From the NCBI GenBank assembly GCA_945910715.1, contig CAMDZU010000119.1:1-5197 (forward strand): 5,197 nucleotides of DNA, read 5' to 3'. The position numbers were made by a program, and so were the translations under genes. The DNA comes from an uncultured Clostridia bacterium (lineage in GTDB: Bacteria > Bacillota > Clostridia > Oscillospirales > Ruminococcaceae). Shown piece by piece: positions 1 through 4,891 of the stretch (within the stretch, counting starts at the first letter, position 1; every line of letters begins with the position of its first letter). The notes below the pieces were generated by a model. It saw only the letters and a list, made by a program, of their open reading frames with translations. It ran no database searches and was not told the DNA's origin.

Positions 1-3
1 GGG

Positions 4-40
4 TTTGGGACGCTTTTTTCAAGAAAAAAAGCGTCCCAAA
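4..40. repeat. Near-perfect intergenic palindrome
   Basis: The left arm 4-20 (TTTGGGACGC, then T6 and C) pairs with the right arm 23-40 (G, A7, then GCGTCCCAAA). The only irregularity is one extra A, and the central loop is AA. No T-run follows on either strand outside the stem, so it is not a textbook terminator, although the T-rich arm could serve as one in a folded RNA. It most resembles a dispersed palindromic intergenic element. Its function is unknown. Confidence 0.6.
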
Positions 41-66
41 AGTGAATGACTATCGTAACATTATTC

Positions 67-124
67 TCGAAAAAGTGTGCTCTGTGGAATTGCTTAGCAA
101 TTCCACTCTTGGCACCTTTTTCGA
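67..124. repeat. Nested two-stem palindromic element, possible bidirectional terminator
   Basis: The outer stem pairs 67-80 with 112-124: TCGAAAAAG plus GTGC against GCAC plus CTTTTTCGA, with only T76 bulged. Inside it a perfect 10-bp stem, GTGGAATTGC (84-93) against GCAATTCCAC (97-106), closes a TTA loop. A short internal loop separates the stems. Either strand therefore reads A5-stem-T5, the layout of a bidirectional intrinsic terminator. It lies about 40 bases past the end of the minus-strand ABC operon, so it could end that transcript. The sharp boundaries and the TCGA ends also fit a small dispersed repeat. No target-site duplication is visible. Confidence 0.55.
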
Positions 125-133
125 CGGACTGAA

Positions 134-163
134 CCGAGGGGAACCCCTCGGTTTTGTTTTTTT
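134..163 (+). terminator. Intrinsic terminator, plus strand
   Basis: The 8-bp stem CCGAGGGG (134-141) and CCCCTCGG (144-151) is followed by TTTTGTTTTTTT. This is a strong Rho-independent terminator for a plus-strand transcript entering from the left of the window. Its T-run touches the stop codon of the minus-strand gene at 163. On the minus strand the hairpin has no T-run after it, so it should not act in that direction. Confidence 0.8.
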
Positions 164-399
164 CAGTTCATTCTGTAAATACCGCTGCCGCCGCTTTCGA
201 TAAATTCCATTATGCAGTCCAGCTCGTCCCTTGCCTTGTCCTCGGTTTCGTAAAGTCCTGCCGTAACCATCGAAACGCCCGGTTCGCCTATGCGAAATGC
301 AGTAATTGCCGCCTTGTTTCTGCCGCCTAAGTTTTTGCTGATTTCAAAACCGCTGCAGTAAATAAGCTTTTTTCCGTCCTGTGTAAGAATCCAGATCAT
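163..399 (-). CDS. Small soluble protein of unknown function, last gene of the ABC operon
   Basis: A 78-residue protein with no membrane segment or signal peptide. The start MIWILTQDGKKLIYC and the later stretch with GLYETEDKARDELDCIMEFIES resemble a family of short Firmicutes proteins that open with W-I-x-T-Q-D and end in a helix reading roughly K-A-x-x-x-L-D-x-I. No role is known for that family, and the assignment is from memory of the pattern. The ATG (397-399) overlaps the TGA of the permease as ATGA. A Shine-Dalgarno-like GAGG lies 7 bases upstream inside the permease gene, so translation is probably coupled. Coupling suggests a job linked to the transporter, but chance operon membership is possible. 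The protein ends in a glycine/serine-rich tail (SGGSGIYRMN). Confidence 0.8.
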   Translation of the reverse strand: MIWILTQDGKKLIYCSGFEISKNLGGRNKAAITAFRIGEPGVSMVTAGLYETEDKARDELDCIMEFIESGGSGIYRMN

Positions 400-1211
400 A
401 ATGCCGCCTCGTTTCCCTCATTATCAATTTTCTTTGCGTTCTGTACAAACAATGTCACAAAGAAGAATATGAGCATCAGTATAACAGTAATTGCAATGCT
501 TCCTATCAGATTAAGATTGTCAATTTCCTCGCCAATGGGAACACCCAGCGCCATTGTCTTAAGGGCAAAGGGGTTGTAGCGGTCTGCCTTGAAGCCGCTT
601 AATATAATAGGAAGCAATGAGGACAGCACATAGATTACAGCGGCGCTTATTCCCCCTCTGCCTGTGCAAATTCCCATCATAAGCATTGCCGTAACGATAA
701 ACGCCATGTAAAGCGCCCCAAGTCCTGCCGCTCCCACAACGGCAAGCCAGTCAAGCTGTCCGCCGAAAAGCAGAATCGAAGCCACTCCCGAAATCAGCGT
801 TGCCCCGAAGGTGATTATTATAATCAGAACGGGGTAAATAATAAACTTTGGCAGGGTGTAGTTCATAGGCGTAAGTCCTGCGCAGGAGGGAATAATGACC
901 GAGCGCTTTTTCTGCTCGCCTCCCGCCGTCGCCATCATAAGCAGCAGCATTATAAGGCTGCCGCTGGCGGTAATGTCCGAAAGTGCGCCCATAACGCCTA
1001 TTCCTGCGGAAAATTCTACGGCGCCCATTGACTGCGCCACCAGCTCTCCTGCGTTGACATCAGAGCCCATACTTTCCGCAAAAACCTCCAGCGCCTTGAA
1101 AAGCAATGGGTCAACAATTGCGAAAGCCATAAAGGCGATTAAAATTCCCCACAGCTTAAAGGTCCTTGAAAACAGCAGATATTCCTTTTTTAATCCCGCT
1201 TTGATATGCAT
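396..1211 (-). CDS. ABC-2 type transporter permease
   Basis: A 271-residue integral membrane protein with about six predicted helices: roughly residues 18-40, 75-96, 121-149, 155-180, 187-206 and 234-257. A charged cytoplasmic N-terminus (MHIKAGLKKEY) precedes the first helix, and the first loop (41-74) is probably external. The polar segment between helices 2 and 3 (GGEQKKRSVIIPSCAGLTP) sits where ABC-2 permeases have the coupling element that contacts the ATPase. This is the usual size and plan of permeases working as dimers with a separate ATPase. The substrate cannot be told from the sequence; family members export drugs, peptides, polysaccharides or lipids. The start lies 1 base after the ATPase stop and is preceded by AAGGACGGTGA, close to the ideal ribosome-binding sequence, so the two genes should be co-translated. 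Confidence 0.92.
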   Translation of the reverse strand: MHIKAGLKKEYLLFSRTFKLWGILIAFMAFAIVDPLLFKALEVFAESMGSDVNAGELVAQSMGAVEFSAGIGVMGALSDITASGSLIMLLLMMATAGGEQKKRSVIIPSCAGLTPMNYTLPKFIIYPVLIIIITFGATLISGVASILLFGGQLDWLAVVGAAGLGALYMAFIVTAMLMMGICTGRGGISAAVIYVLSSLLPIILSGFKADRYNPFALKTMALGVPIGEEIDNLNLIGSIAITVILMLIFFFVTLFVQNAKKIDNEGNEAAL

Positions 1212-1212
1212 T

Positions 1213-2118
1213 TCAGTTCACCGTCCTTAAAAATACGTCCTCAAGGCTTGGTCTTGAAACCTCGATTTTTCTCGGCACAAGGTTGTTTTCCGCAAGGAAT
1301 TTCACAAGGTATCTGTTGGTTTCCTCGGGATTTGCGGTCCTCAGCACGAAATTGCCTGTTTTTTCGTAGAAATCCACCTTGTCCGCAAACTGCACAGCCT
1401 TTATTTTTGCCGCAATCTCGTCGTTTACGTCGAACAGCTGCAGGGTAATTCCGTTGTTGGTATCTCTGCCGATTATTTCGTCGATAGTGCCCTCCACCGC
1501 AAGCCTGCCGTTTCGCATTATGCCAACTCGGTTGGCAACACGCTCAACGTCGCTTAAAATGTGGGTGCAGAGAAGAATTGTCGCCCCCGTGCTTGTAAGG
1601 CGCTGAATAATTGCCATTACCTCCGCTCTGCCCTCAGGGTCAAGGGCGGAAGTAGGCTCGTCCAGTATAAGCAGGTCGGGATTGTCAAAAATCGCCGCCG
1701 CAATGCCCATCCGCTGATTCATTCCACGGGAATAGCCCTTTATCCTCCGCTTTCCGCCCTCAATCATACCCGTAATTTCAAGGCACTCCCTGATTCGGGC
1801 CTTTATATCCCCCTTGAAATTGGCGCAGGCGGCAATGTACTCAAGGTACTCATAGCCGTTCATATAGCCGTACAGGGAAGGCGTTTCGGGGAGATAGCCT
1901 ATTTTGATTTTTTCGTCGGGATTTTCCCCCAGAATAATTTCACCCTCGTCCTTGGGAATAATGTTGCAGAGAATGTTCATTGTGGTGGTTTTTCCGCAGC
2001 CGTTTCTGCCCAAAAAGCCGTAAACATCCCCTTTTTTAATGGTCATATCAAGTCCGTCAAGGACGTTGAAGCTGCCGTATTTTTTTCTCAGTCCGTTGAT
2101 TTTAACCAACTTTTCCAC
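1213..2118 (-). CDS. ABC transporter ATP-binding protein (CcmA/BcrA-like)
   Basis: A 301-residue cytoplasmic ATPase that should power the adjacent permease. All catalytic elements are visible: Walker A GRNGCGKTT (37-45, K43), GYLPE in the Q-loop position (74-78, with E for the usual Q, common in this subfamily), signature YSRGM (129-133) in place of LSGGQ, Walker B LLILDEP (149-155, catalytic E154), D-loop SALD (157-160) and switch H186 in CTHILSD. A C-terminal accessory domain (about 215-301) ends in SLEDVFL, typical of ATPases paired with ABC-2 permeases. The listed start is GTG at 2118. The Shine-Dalgarno-like AAGGGGTG ends on or next to that GTG, too close to use, whereas a TTG at 2109 (codon 4) lies 8 bases after it. 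That start would give MVKINGLRKKYG, the usual N-terminus of the family. The true start may therefore be 2109. Confidence 0.97.
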   Translation of the reverse strand: MEKLVKINGLRKKYGSFNVLDGLDMTIKKGDVYGFLGRNGCGKTTTMNILCNIIPKDEGEIILGENPDEKIKIGYLPETPSLYGYMNGYEYLEYIAACANFKGDIKARIRECLEITGMIEGGKRRIKGYSRGMNQRMGIAAAIFDNPDLLILDEPTSALDPEGRAEVMAIIQRLTSTGATILLCTHILSDVERVANRVGIMRNGRLAVEGTIDEIIGRDTNNGITLQLFDVNDEIAAKIKAVQFADKVDFYEKTGNFVLRTANPEETNRYLVKFLAENNLVPRKIEVSRPSLEDVFLRTVN

Positions 2119-2125
2119 ACCCCTT
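2110..2125 (-). promoter_or_regulatory. Ribosome-binding site that decides the ATPase start
   Basis: On the minus strand AAGGGGTG (2125-2118) resembles AAGGAGGTG with one base missing. Its end overlaps the GTG start at 2118-2116 but is 8 bases from the in-frame TTG at 2109-2107. Spacing favours TTG, which would shorten the protein by three residues. This is inference from spacing only. Confidence 0.5.
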
Positions 2126-2154
2126 GTTGAATTATGTTGATAAGCTTTTCTTTA

Positions 2155-2169
2155 GTAAATTTGATTTAC
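2155..2169. promoter_or_regulatory. Probable operator, copy 1 of GTAAAT-N3-ATTTAC
   Basis: The sequence GTAAATTTGATTTAC is a perfect 6+6 inverted repeat with a 3-base centre, and the flanking A/T extends it by one more pair. It starts 3 bases downstream of the minus-strand -10 box and covers the predicted transcription start near 2166, where a bound repressor would block initiation. Small ABC operons of this kind are often repressed by GntR/YtrA-type regulators, but no regulator gene is in the window, so the binding protein is unknown. Confidence 0.55.
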
Positions 2170-2172
2170 TTA

Positions 2173-2201
2173 ATTATACCACTTATCTATTCTCCTGTCA
2201 A
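2173..2201 (-). promoter_or_regulatory. Sigma-A promoter of the ABC operon
   Basis: Read on the minus strand, TTGACA (2201-2196), a 17-base spacer and TATAAT (2178-2173) match the sigma-A consensus exactly. Initiation is expected near 2166, giving a leader of about 50-60 bases before the ATPase. So perfect a promoter in front of an operon with an operator-like palindrome on its start site suggests strong expression held down by a repressor. Confidence 0.85.
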
Positions 2202-2307
2202 TATTACAGCCGTATTTTATGGCGAAAAATATTGGCTGATTTTGTGGATTTACAGCAGGTAATATTATAAGAGGAAATTTATACGCTCTGTTTACTCGCA
2301 TTGTGGG

Positions 2308-2322
2308 GTAAATCAGATTTAC
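2308..2322. promoter_or_regulatory. Copy 2 of the GTAAAT-N3-ATTTAC palindrome
   Basis: GTAAATCAGATTTAC has the same arms and spacing as the site at 2155-2169, with a different 3-base centre. The two centres are 153 bp apart, and copy 2 lies upstream of the ABC promoter. Same arms with a free centre is what a dimeric regulator's binding site looks like. Two sites on either side of a promoter could allow DNA looping. Confidence 0.45.
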
Positions 2323-2331
2323 GCTTCACTG

Positions 2332-2353
2332 TTAAAACACCCGTTTTTACGGG
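2332..2353 (-). terminator. Weak minus-strand terminator candidate after the TIGR04086 gene
   Basis: On the minus strand CCCGT (2353-2349), a loop of AAAA and ACGGG (2344-2340) is followed by TGTTTTA. The stem is only 5 bp and the site lies about 100 bases past the stop at 2454, so it is a weak candidate for ending that transcript before the ABC promoter. Confidence 0.35.
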
Positions 2354-2359
2354 CAAAAC

Positions 2360-2391
2360 GGTTGAAAAGTGTGGAAAACTTGGTTGAAAAG
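2360..2391 (+). repeat. Short direct repeat, period 22
   Basis: GGTTGAAAAG occurs at 2360-2369 and again at 2382-2391, each followed by a related stretch (TGTGGAAA and GTGGAAAG). Half-sites two helical turns apart can bind a regulator, but it may simply be purine-rich DNA. No role is assigned. Confidence 0.4.
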
Positions 2392-2453
2392 GTGGAAAGG
2401 CAAATGAAACTGTATTTGTTTACAAAAAGCGTTTGCAGGCTCGCCGATTAAGT

Positions 2454-2855
2454 TCACCAAACGGGGGGAGCGCCCTTGTTTACGCCGATAATGCCGCCTA
2501 TTCCTCCCGTAAGCACCGCCACAAGGCTTTTCGAGAAAACCTGAGCCCCCGTGAAATTTCCGCTGAAAAGAGTGCCTATCAGACAGAGAAAAAGCATAAT
2601 CAGCGCCGCCTTAATTCCGCATTTAAGACCCCCTCGGCGGCGAAATTTCCCCACGGTTATCCCTGCCGCAAGACAGCCGCACCCCAGCGCAAGCAGTCCC
2701 ATAAAGCCGCCGAAGCTTTTATCCGCCCCAAGCAGCAGCATTGCCACCGCCAGCACCACCGACGCCGCCACCGTAACAAGACAGCCGATTACCGCCCCTA
2801 AAATATACACCCGAAACCGCCGCATAAATGGCGGCGAGGACTTGCGAAAGCTCAT
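2454..2855 (-). CDS. TIGR04086-type four-helix membrane protein
   Basis: A 133-residue protein with a basic cytoplasmic start (MSFRKSSPPFMRRFR) and four hydrophobic segments at about 15-42, 48-69, 77-99 and 106-124, rich in glycine. A basic loop between helices 2 and 3 (KFRRRGGLKCG) and glycine-packed helices (GGIGGIIG) fit the small Firmicutes membrane family TIGR04086, which includes Bacillus YrzE. No biochemical function is known for it. The ATG at 2855 has a good ribosome-binding sequence, GGGGGTG, 5 bases upstream. It is transcribed from its own promoter and separated from the ABC operon by 335 bases, so it is probably a single-gene unit. The family call rests on size, topology and glycine pattern. 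Confidence 0.83.
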   Translation of the reverse strand: MSFRKSSPPFMRRFRVYILGAVIGCLVTVAASVVLAVAMLLLGADKSFGGFMGLLALGCGCLAAGITVGKFRRRGGLKCGIKAALIMLFLCLIGTLFSGNFTGAQVFSKSLVAVLTGGIGGIIGVNKGAPPVW

Positions 2856-2918
2856 AAAAACACCCCCATTCAGTATATGAGCTTGTTTATGGGTTTAGAA
2901 TTGAATTACTTGCAGTAT

Positions 2919-2947
2919 ATTATAGCGGTAATATTACAGTATGCCGA
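2919..2947 (-). promoter_or_regulatory. Promoter of the TIGR04086 gene
   Basis: On the minus strand TATAAT (2924-2919) is perfect. TCGGCA (2947-2942), 17 bases upstream, matches the -35 consensus at four of six positions. Transcription would start near 2912, leaving a leader of about 57 bases. Confidence 0.6.
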
Positions 2948-2982
2948 AATCTATTGCGAAAAAGATTGCCTATAATAATAGT

Positions 2983-3066
2983 ATAAACTCGGTACAGCAA
3001 AGCTTGCTGTAAATCCTCGGTTAAATTTACAAACGGTATAAATGTATTTAACCCCGTTTGTTTTTT
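2983..3066 (+). ncRNA. Candidate small structured RNA ending in a terminator
   Basis: A TATAAT at 2971-2976, with no good -35 box, precedes about 80 bases of stacked structure. There is a perfect 8-bp hairpin TACAGCAA/TTGCTGTA (2993-3000 with 3004-3011), then TGTAAAT (3008-3014) able to pair with ATTTACA (3025-3031), then the terminator hairpin at 3030-3066. The pairings share a few bases at their edges and could compete, as in an attenuator. No open reading frame follows for over 400 bases, so a free small RNA is as likely as a leader. No RNA family was recognised. Confidence 0.3.
3030..3066 (+). terminator. Intrinsic terminator-like hairpin in the intergenic region
   Basis: CAAACGG (3030-3036) pairs with CCGTTTG (3054-3060). 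The inner arms TAAAT/ATTTA (3039-3043 with 3046-3050) extend the stem, and TTTTTT follows at 3061-3066. It points along the plus strand. No gene ends just upstream of it on that strand, which is why a small RNA is suspected. Confidence 0.6.
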
Positions 3067-3090
3067 CACGGTTATTTGCGGACAGGCTGT

Positions 3091-3112
3091 AAAGGCTTGA
3101 TTTAAAGCCTTT
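3091..3112 (+). repeat. Intergenic hairpin
   Basis: AAAGGCTT (3091-3098) and AAGCCTTT (3105-3112) form a perfect 8-bp stem around the loop GATTTA. Only a short T-stretch follows, so terminator function is doubtful. It may back up the stronger terminator ending at 3066. Confidence 0.45.
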
Positions 3113-3308
3113 TATCCCATAAATGTAACATTGAAAAGGATTTGGTGCAGAAAAATGTTATATTATTACACAAAAATCCTTGTTGCAATTCAACAGCATA
3201 TTGTTAATTTATTGGTGATATATTTGTATATTTAGTATATAAAAACAAAATTGCCTTTTTCGTTAAAACTGACGAAACGAAACTACAAAATAATACAAAA
3301 TGTAATAT

Positions 3309-3325
3309 TTTACACTTTTATTACA
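3309..3325 (-). promoter_or_regulatory. WalR-like box 1
   Basis: Read on the minus strand this is TGTAAT-AAAAG-TGTAAA, which fits TGTWAH-N5-TGTWAH, the published consensus for the essential response regulator WalR (YycF). WalR controls peptidoglycan hydrolase genes in low-GC Gram-positives. It lies about 75 bases upstream of the -35 box of the 3D-domain gene. Confidence 0.5.
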
Positions 3326-3339
3326 ATTATTACGAAATG

Positions 3340-3356
3340 GTTACAAAGCAGTTACA
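3340..3356 (-). promoter_or_regulatory. WalR-like box 2
   Basis: The minus strand reads TGTAAC-TGCTT-TGTAAC, two identical half-sites with exactly 5 bases between, matching the WalR consensus fully. A further imperfect half-site (ATTACG, 3329-3334, plus strand) continues the 11-base spacing upstream. The gene it precedes encodes a 3D-domain wall enzyme, the same class as Bacillus YocH, a known WalR target. Confidence 0.6.
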
Positions 3357-3401
3357 AAGACTTTTTGTACATATTGCACAAAATTACTCTTTTTAATTTA
3401 T

Positions 3402-3430
3402 TTGACTTATTCAAAAAGCAATTGTATAAT
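3402..3430 (+). promoter_or_regulatory. Sigma-A promoter of the 3D-domain gene
   Basis: TTGACT (3402-3407), a 17-base spacer and TATAAT (3425-3430) differ from consensus at one base. The DNA upstream is strongly AT-rich, like an UP element. Transcription should start near 3437, giving a leader of about 60 bases. Confidence 0.85.
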
Positions 3431-3464
3431 GGCTATGTTCAGAAAACAGGTCCATAGGGGGCTT

Positions 3465-3500
3465 ATGTTTTCGCTAAATGAGAAACAGGAGAATTTATGA
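3465..3500 (+). CDS. Possible 11-residue leader peptide
   Basis: An ATG at 3465 follows a purine-rich AGGGGG at 3456-3461, 3 bases away. It opens a frame reading MFSLNEKQENL that stops at TGA 3498-3500. The stop overlaps the ATG of the 3D-domain gene as ATGA, and the stretch contains that gene's own ribosome-binding site. If translated, it could couple or tune translation of the main gene. The short length and tight spacing mean chance is a real possibility. Confidence 0.25.
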   Translation: MFSLNEKQENL

Positions 3501-4780
3501 AGTCCACAAAATTTCAAACAACAATCCTGAATGTTGCAGACAAAATCAAGTCAAAAAGAAATATACTCCGCAATAAAACCGCTTTGAGCCTTGCGCTGAC
3601 ATTGGCTTCCGTTGCGGCGGTTTTCTGTATGACGGGCGTGGTTTACTACCGCAATACCGTTACTATTACAGAGGGCGCAGCTAAAGTAAGCACACTTTCA
3701 ATGTACAGCAGCGCCGAGGAAATTCTTGCAGAGCAGGGAATTACCCTGGGCGAATACGATACCTACGCTTTTGAACAGAGAGGCGAGGACGAATTCAGTC
3801 TTACTCTTTACAGAGGCTTCAAGGCAGCCGTTACCGACGGCGAAACAACCGCCGAGGTTGACGTAAAGCACGGGGAAACCGTTGCAGAGGTGCTTGAAGC
3901 CGCAGGAATTGCCCTTGATGAAAAGGACAGGGTTGAGCCTGCCCTTGATACTGTTCTTACGGAAGCAGCCGCAATTACCGTAAGCAGAGCCTTTACCGCT
4001 TACATTTCCGTTGACGGCGAAAAGCTTACCGTTTCCGCTAACGGAGAAACAGTGGCAGAGCTTCTTGAAAATAACGGCATTACCCTCGGAGAGGACGATT
4101 ACCTCAACTACGACGCTGACAAGACTGTTACAAAGGGTATGGTAATCAAGGTAACAAGAGTTTCCTACACTACAAGAATAACCGTTGAATCTGTTCCCTT
4201 TGAAACGGAAGAGGTTGCAAGCAATCTTGTGGCAATGGGCAATACAACAGTGCTTACAGAGGGCATTAACGGCGCAAAGCAGGTCAAGACCAAGGAAAAA
4301 TACATTAACGGCAAGCTTGTTTCCTCAACGGTTATGGAGGAAAAGGTGACAATCCAGCCGGTAAACGAGGTTGTCGCCGTGGGCAAGGCACTTGCCACAC
4401 CGTACAGCAAAAAGGACAGCGACAGCGTTGTGCTTGAAAACGGTCTGCCCGTAAACTATGACTATATCGTATCGGGCAAGTCGTGTGCCTACACCGCAAA
4501 GGAAGGCGCAGGCACATACAGCGGCAGAAAGCTTGAAATAGGAACAATCGCCGTTGACCCGGACGTTATTCCTTTCGGCTCTGAGCTTTACATTGTTTCT
4601 CAGGACGGCAAAACCGTTTACGGCTACGCAATAGCCGCAGATACGGGCGCACTCACAGACGTTGTAGCCGACCTCTATATGGGCACAACCGCCGAGCATT
4701 ACTCCGACGCCTGCAAGTGGGGCGCAAAGTACGTTGATATTTACGTTATTACTACGGGGGATAACTCCATTTACTGGTAA
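3497..4780 (+). CDS. Membrane-anchored DUF348-G5-3D cell-wall protein (YabE/YocH-like)
   Basis: A 427-residue envelope protein. Residues 1-28 are a basic cytoplasmic tail and about 29-51 form one membrane segment (signal anchor or long signal peptide). Three DUF348-like repeats follow: a divergent one at about 53-106, then 108-163 and 165-221, each with the core E-(I/V)-L-x-x-x-G-I-x-L or close to it. Next comes a G5 domain (about 222-296), a wall or glycan-binding module. After a linker, the 3D domain (about 328-418) shows its three aspartates: D354 in AVDPDVIPFG, D382 in AADTG and D392 in ADLYM. This is the double-psi barrel fold of MltA-type lytic transglycosylases, so muralytic activity outside the membrane is expected; Bacillus YabE and the Rpf/Sps proteins are relatives. 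AGGAG lies 5 bases before the ATG. It is a single-gene unit with its own promoter, WalR-like sites and terminators. Confidence 0.96.
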   Translation: MKSTKFQTTILNVADKIKSKRNILRNKTALSLALTLASVAAVFCMTGVVYYRNTVTITEGAAKVSTLSMYSSAEEILAEQGITLGEYDTYAFEQRGEDEFSLTLYRGFKAAVTDGETTAEVDVKHGETVAEVLEAAGIALDEKDRVEPALDTVLTEAAAITVSRAFTAYISVDGEKLTVSANGETVAELLENNGITLGEDDYLNYDADKTVTKGMVIKVTRVSYTTRITVESVPFETEEVASNLVAMGNTTVLTEGINGAKQVKTKEKYINGKLVSSTVMEEKVTIQPVNEVVAVGKALATPYSKKDSDSVVLENGLPVNYDYIVSGKSCAYTAKEGAGTYSGRKLEIGTIAVDPDVIPFGSELYIVSQDGKTVYGYAIAADTGALTDVVADLYMGTTAEHYSDACKWGAKYVDIYVITTGDNSIYW

Positions 4781-4818
4781 TAACTAATTGCTGCGCTTGA
4801 AGCGGAGCTGTTATTTTT
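4779..4818 (+). terminator. First terminator after the 3D-domain gene
   Basis: The hairpin begins at the stop codon. AATAAC (4779-4784) pairs with GTTATT (4810-4815), and the inner arms GCT-G-CGC (4790-4796) pair with GCG-G-AGC (4802-4808) with one G-G mismatch. The run TTATTTTT follows. The internal gap makes it weaker than the next terminator. Confidence 0.55.
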
Positions 4819-4853
4819 GATGCAATACAATATTTGGGATATACTTTCAGTAG

Positions 4854-4891
4854 AAAACACCTTGCAAATTACTGCAAGGCGTTTTTGTTTT
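4854..4891. terminator. Second, stronger terminator after the 3D-domain gene
   Basis: CCTTGCA (4860-4866) and TGCAAGG (4873-4879) form a perfect stem. The flanking AAAAC and GTTTT extend it around one A-C mismatch, and GTTTTTGTTTT follows. The A-run on the left also allows termination from the other strand. Confidence 0.75.

Larger units (their letters stand above)
2119..2453. other. 335-base gene-free stretch between the ABC operon and the TIGR04086 gene
   Basis: It contains the ABC operon promoter, two copies of the GTAAAT palindrome, a weak minus-strand terminator near 2332-2353 and a short direct repeat at 2360-2391, listed separately. No convincing protein gene was found. The longest stretch without a recognised signal is about 2202-2307, which is AT-rich. 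Confidence 0.6.
2856..3496. other. 641-base intergenic regulatory region between divergent genes
   Basis: AT-rich DNA separating the minus-strand TIGR04086 gene from the plus-strand 3D-domain gene. It carries a minus promoter, a possible short plus-strand RNA with terminator, a hairpin at 3091-3112, WalR-like boxes, a strong plus promoter and a possible leader ORF, all listed separately. The part from about 3113 to 3300 is AT-rich with a few weak inverted repeats, for example 3136-3143 with 3174-3181. No known riboswitch consensus was recognised; the c-di-AMP (ydaO) type often found before 3D-domain genes was looked for and not seen. Confidence 0.6.

Noticed and set aside
2111..2378. DnaA-box-like TTTTCCACA at 2111-2119 and its complement at 2370-2378, as a possible origin
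   Set aside because: Only two scattered near-consensus sites, one inside a coding region, with no dnaA or dnaN gene and no AT-rich unwinding element arranged beside them.
2404..2451. 15-codon plus-strand frame (MKLYLFTKSVCRLAD) behind AAGGTGG
   Set aside because: The ribosome-binding-like site is reasonable, but there is no good promoter, it ends against the converging gene and it is short enough to be chance.
2433..2801. 122-residue plus-strand frame opposite the TIGR04086 gene
   Set aside because: It is the complement of a clear membrane protein gene, very basic and proline/histidine-rich as expected of a shadow frame, with no family resemblance.
3008..3030. Third copy of the GTAAAT operator
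   Set aside because: The arms GTAAAT and ATTTAC are present but 10 bases apart instead of 3, so it does not fit the same binding site and is better explained as RNA pairing.
3251..3457. 68-residue plus-strand frame ahead of the 3D-domain gene
   Set aside because: It runs through the WalR-like boxes and the whole promoter, has no ribosome-binding sequence, and its composition is that of translated AT-rich DNA.
2940..3490. c-di-AMP, c-di-GMP or T-box riboswitch before the 3D-domain gene
   Set aside because: No recognisable conserved core of these families was found, and the strong promoter at 3402-3430 lies downstream of the only terminator-like structures.
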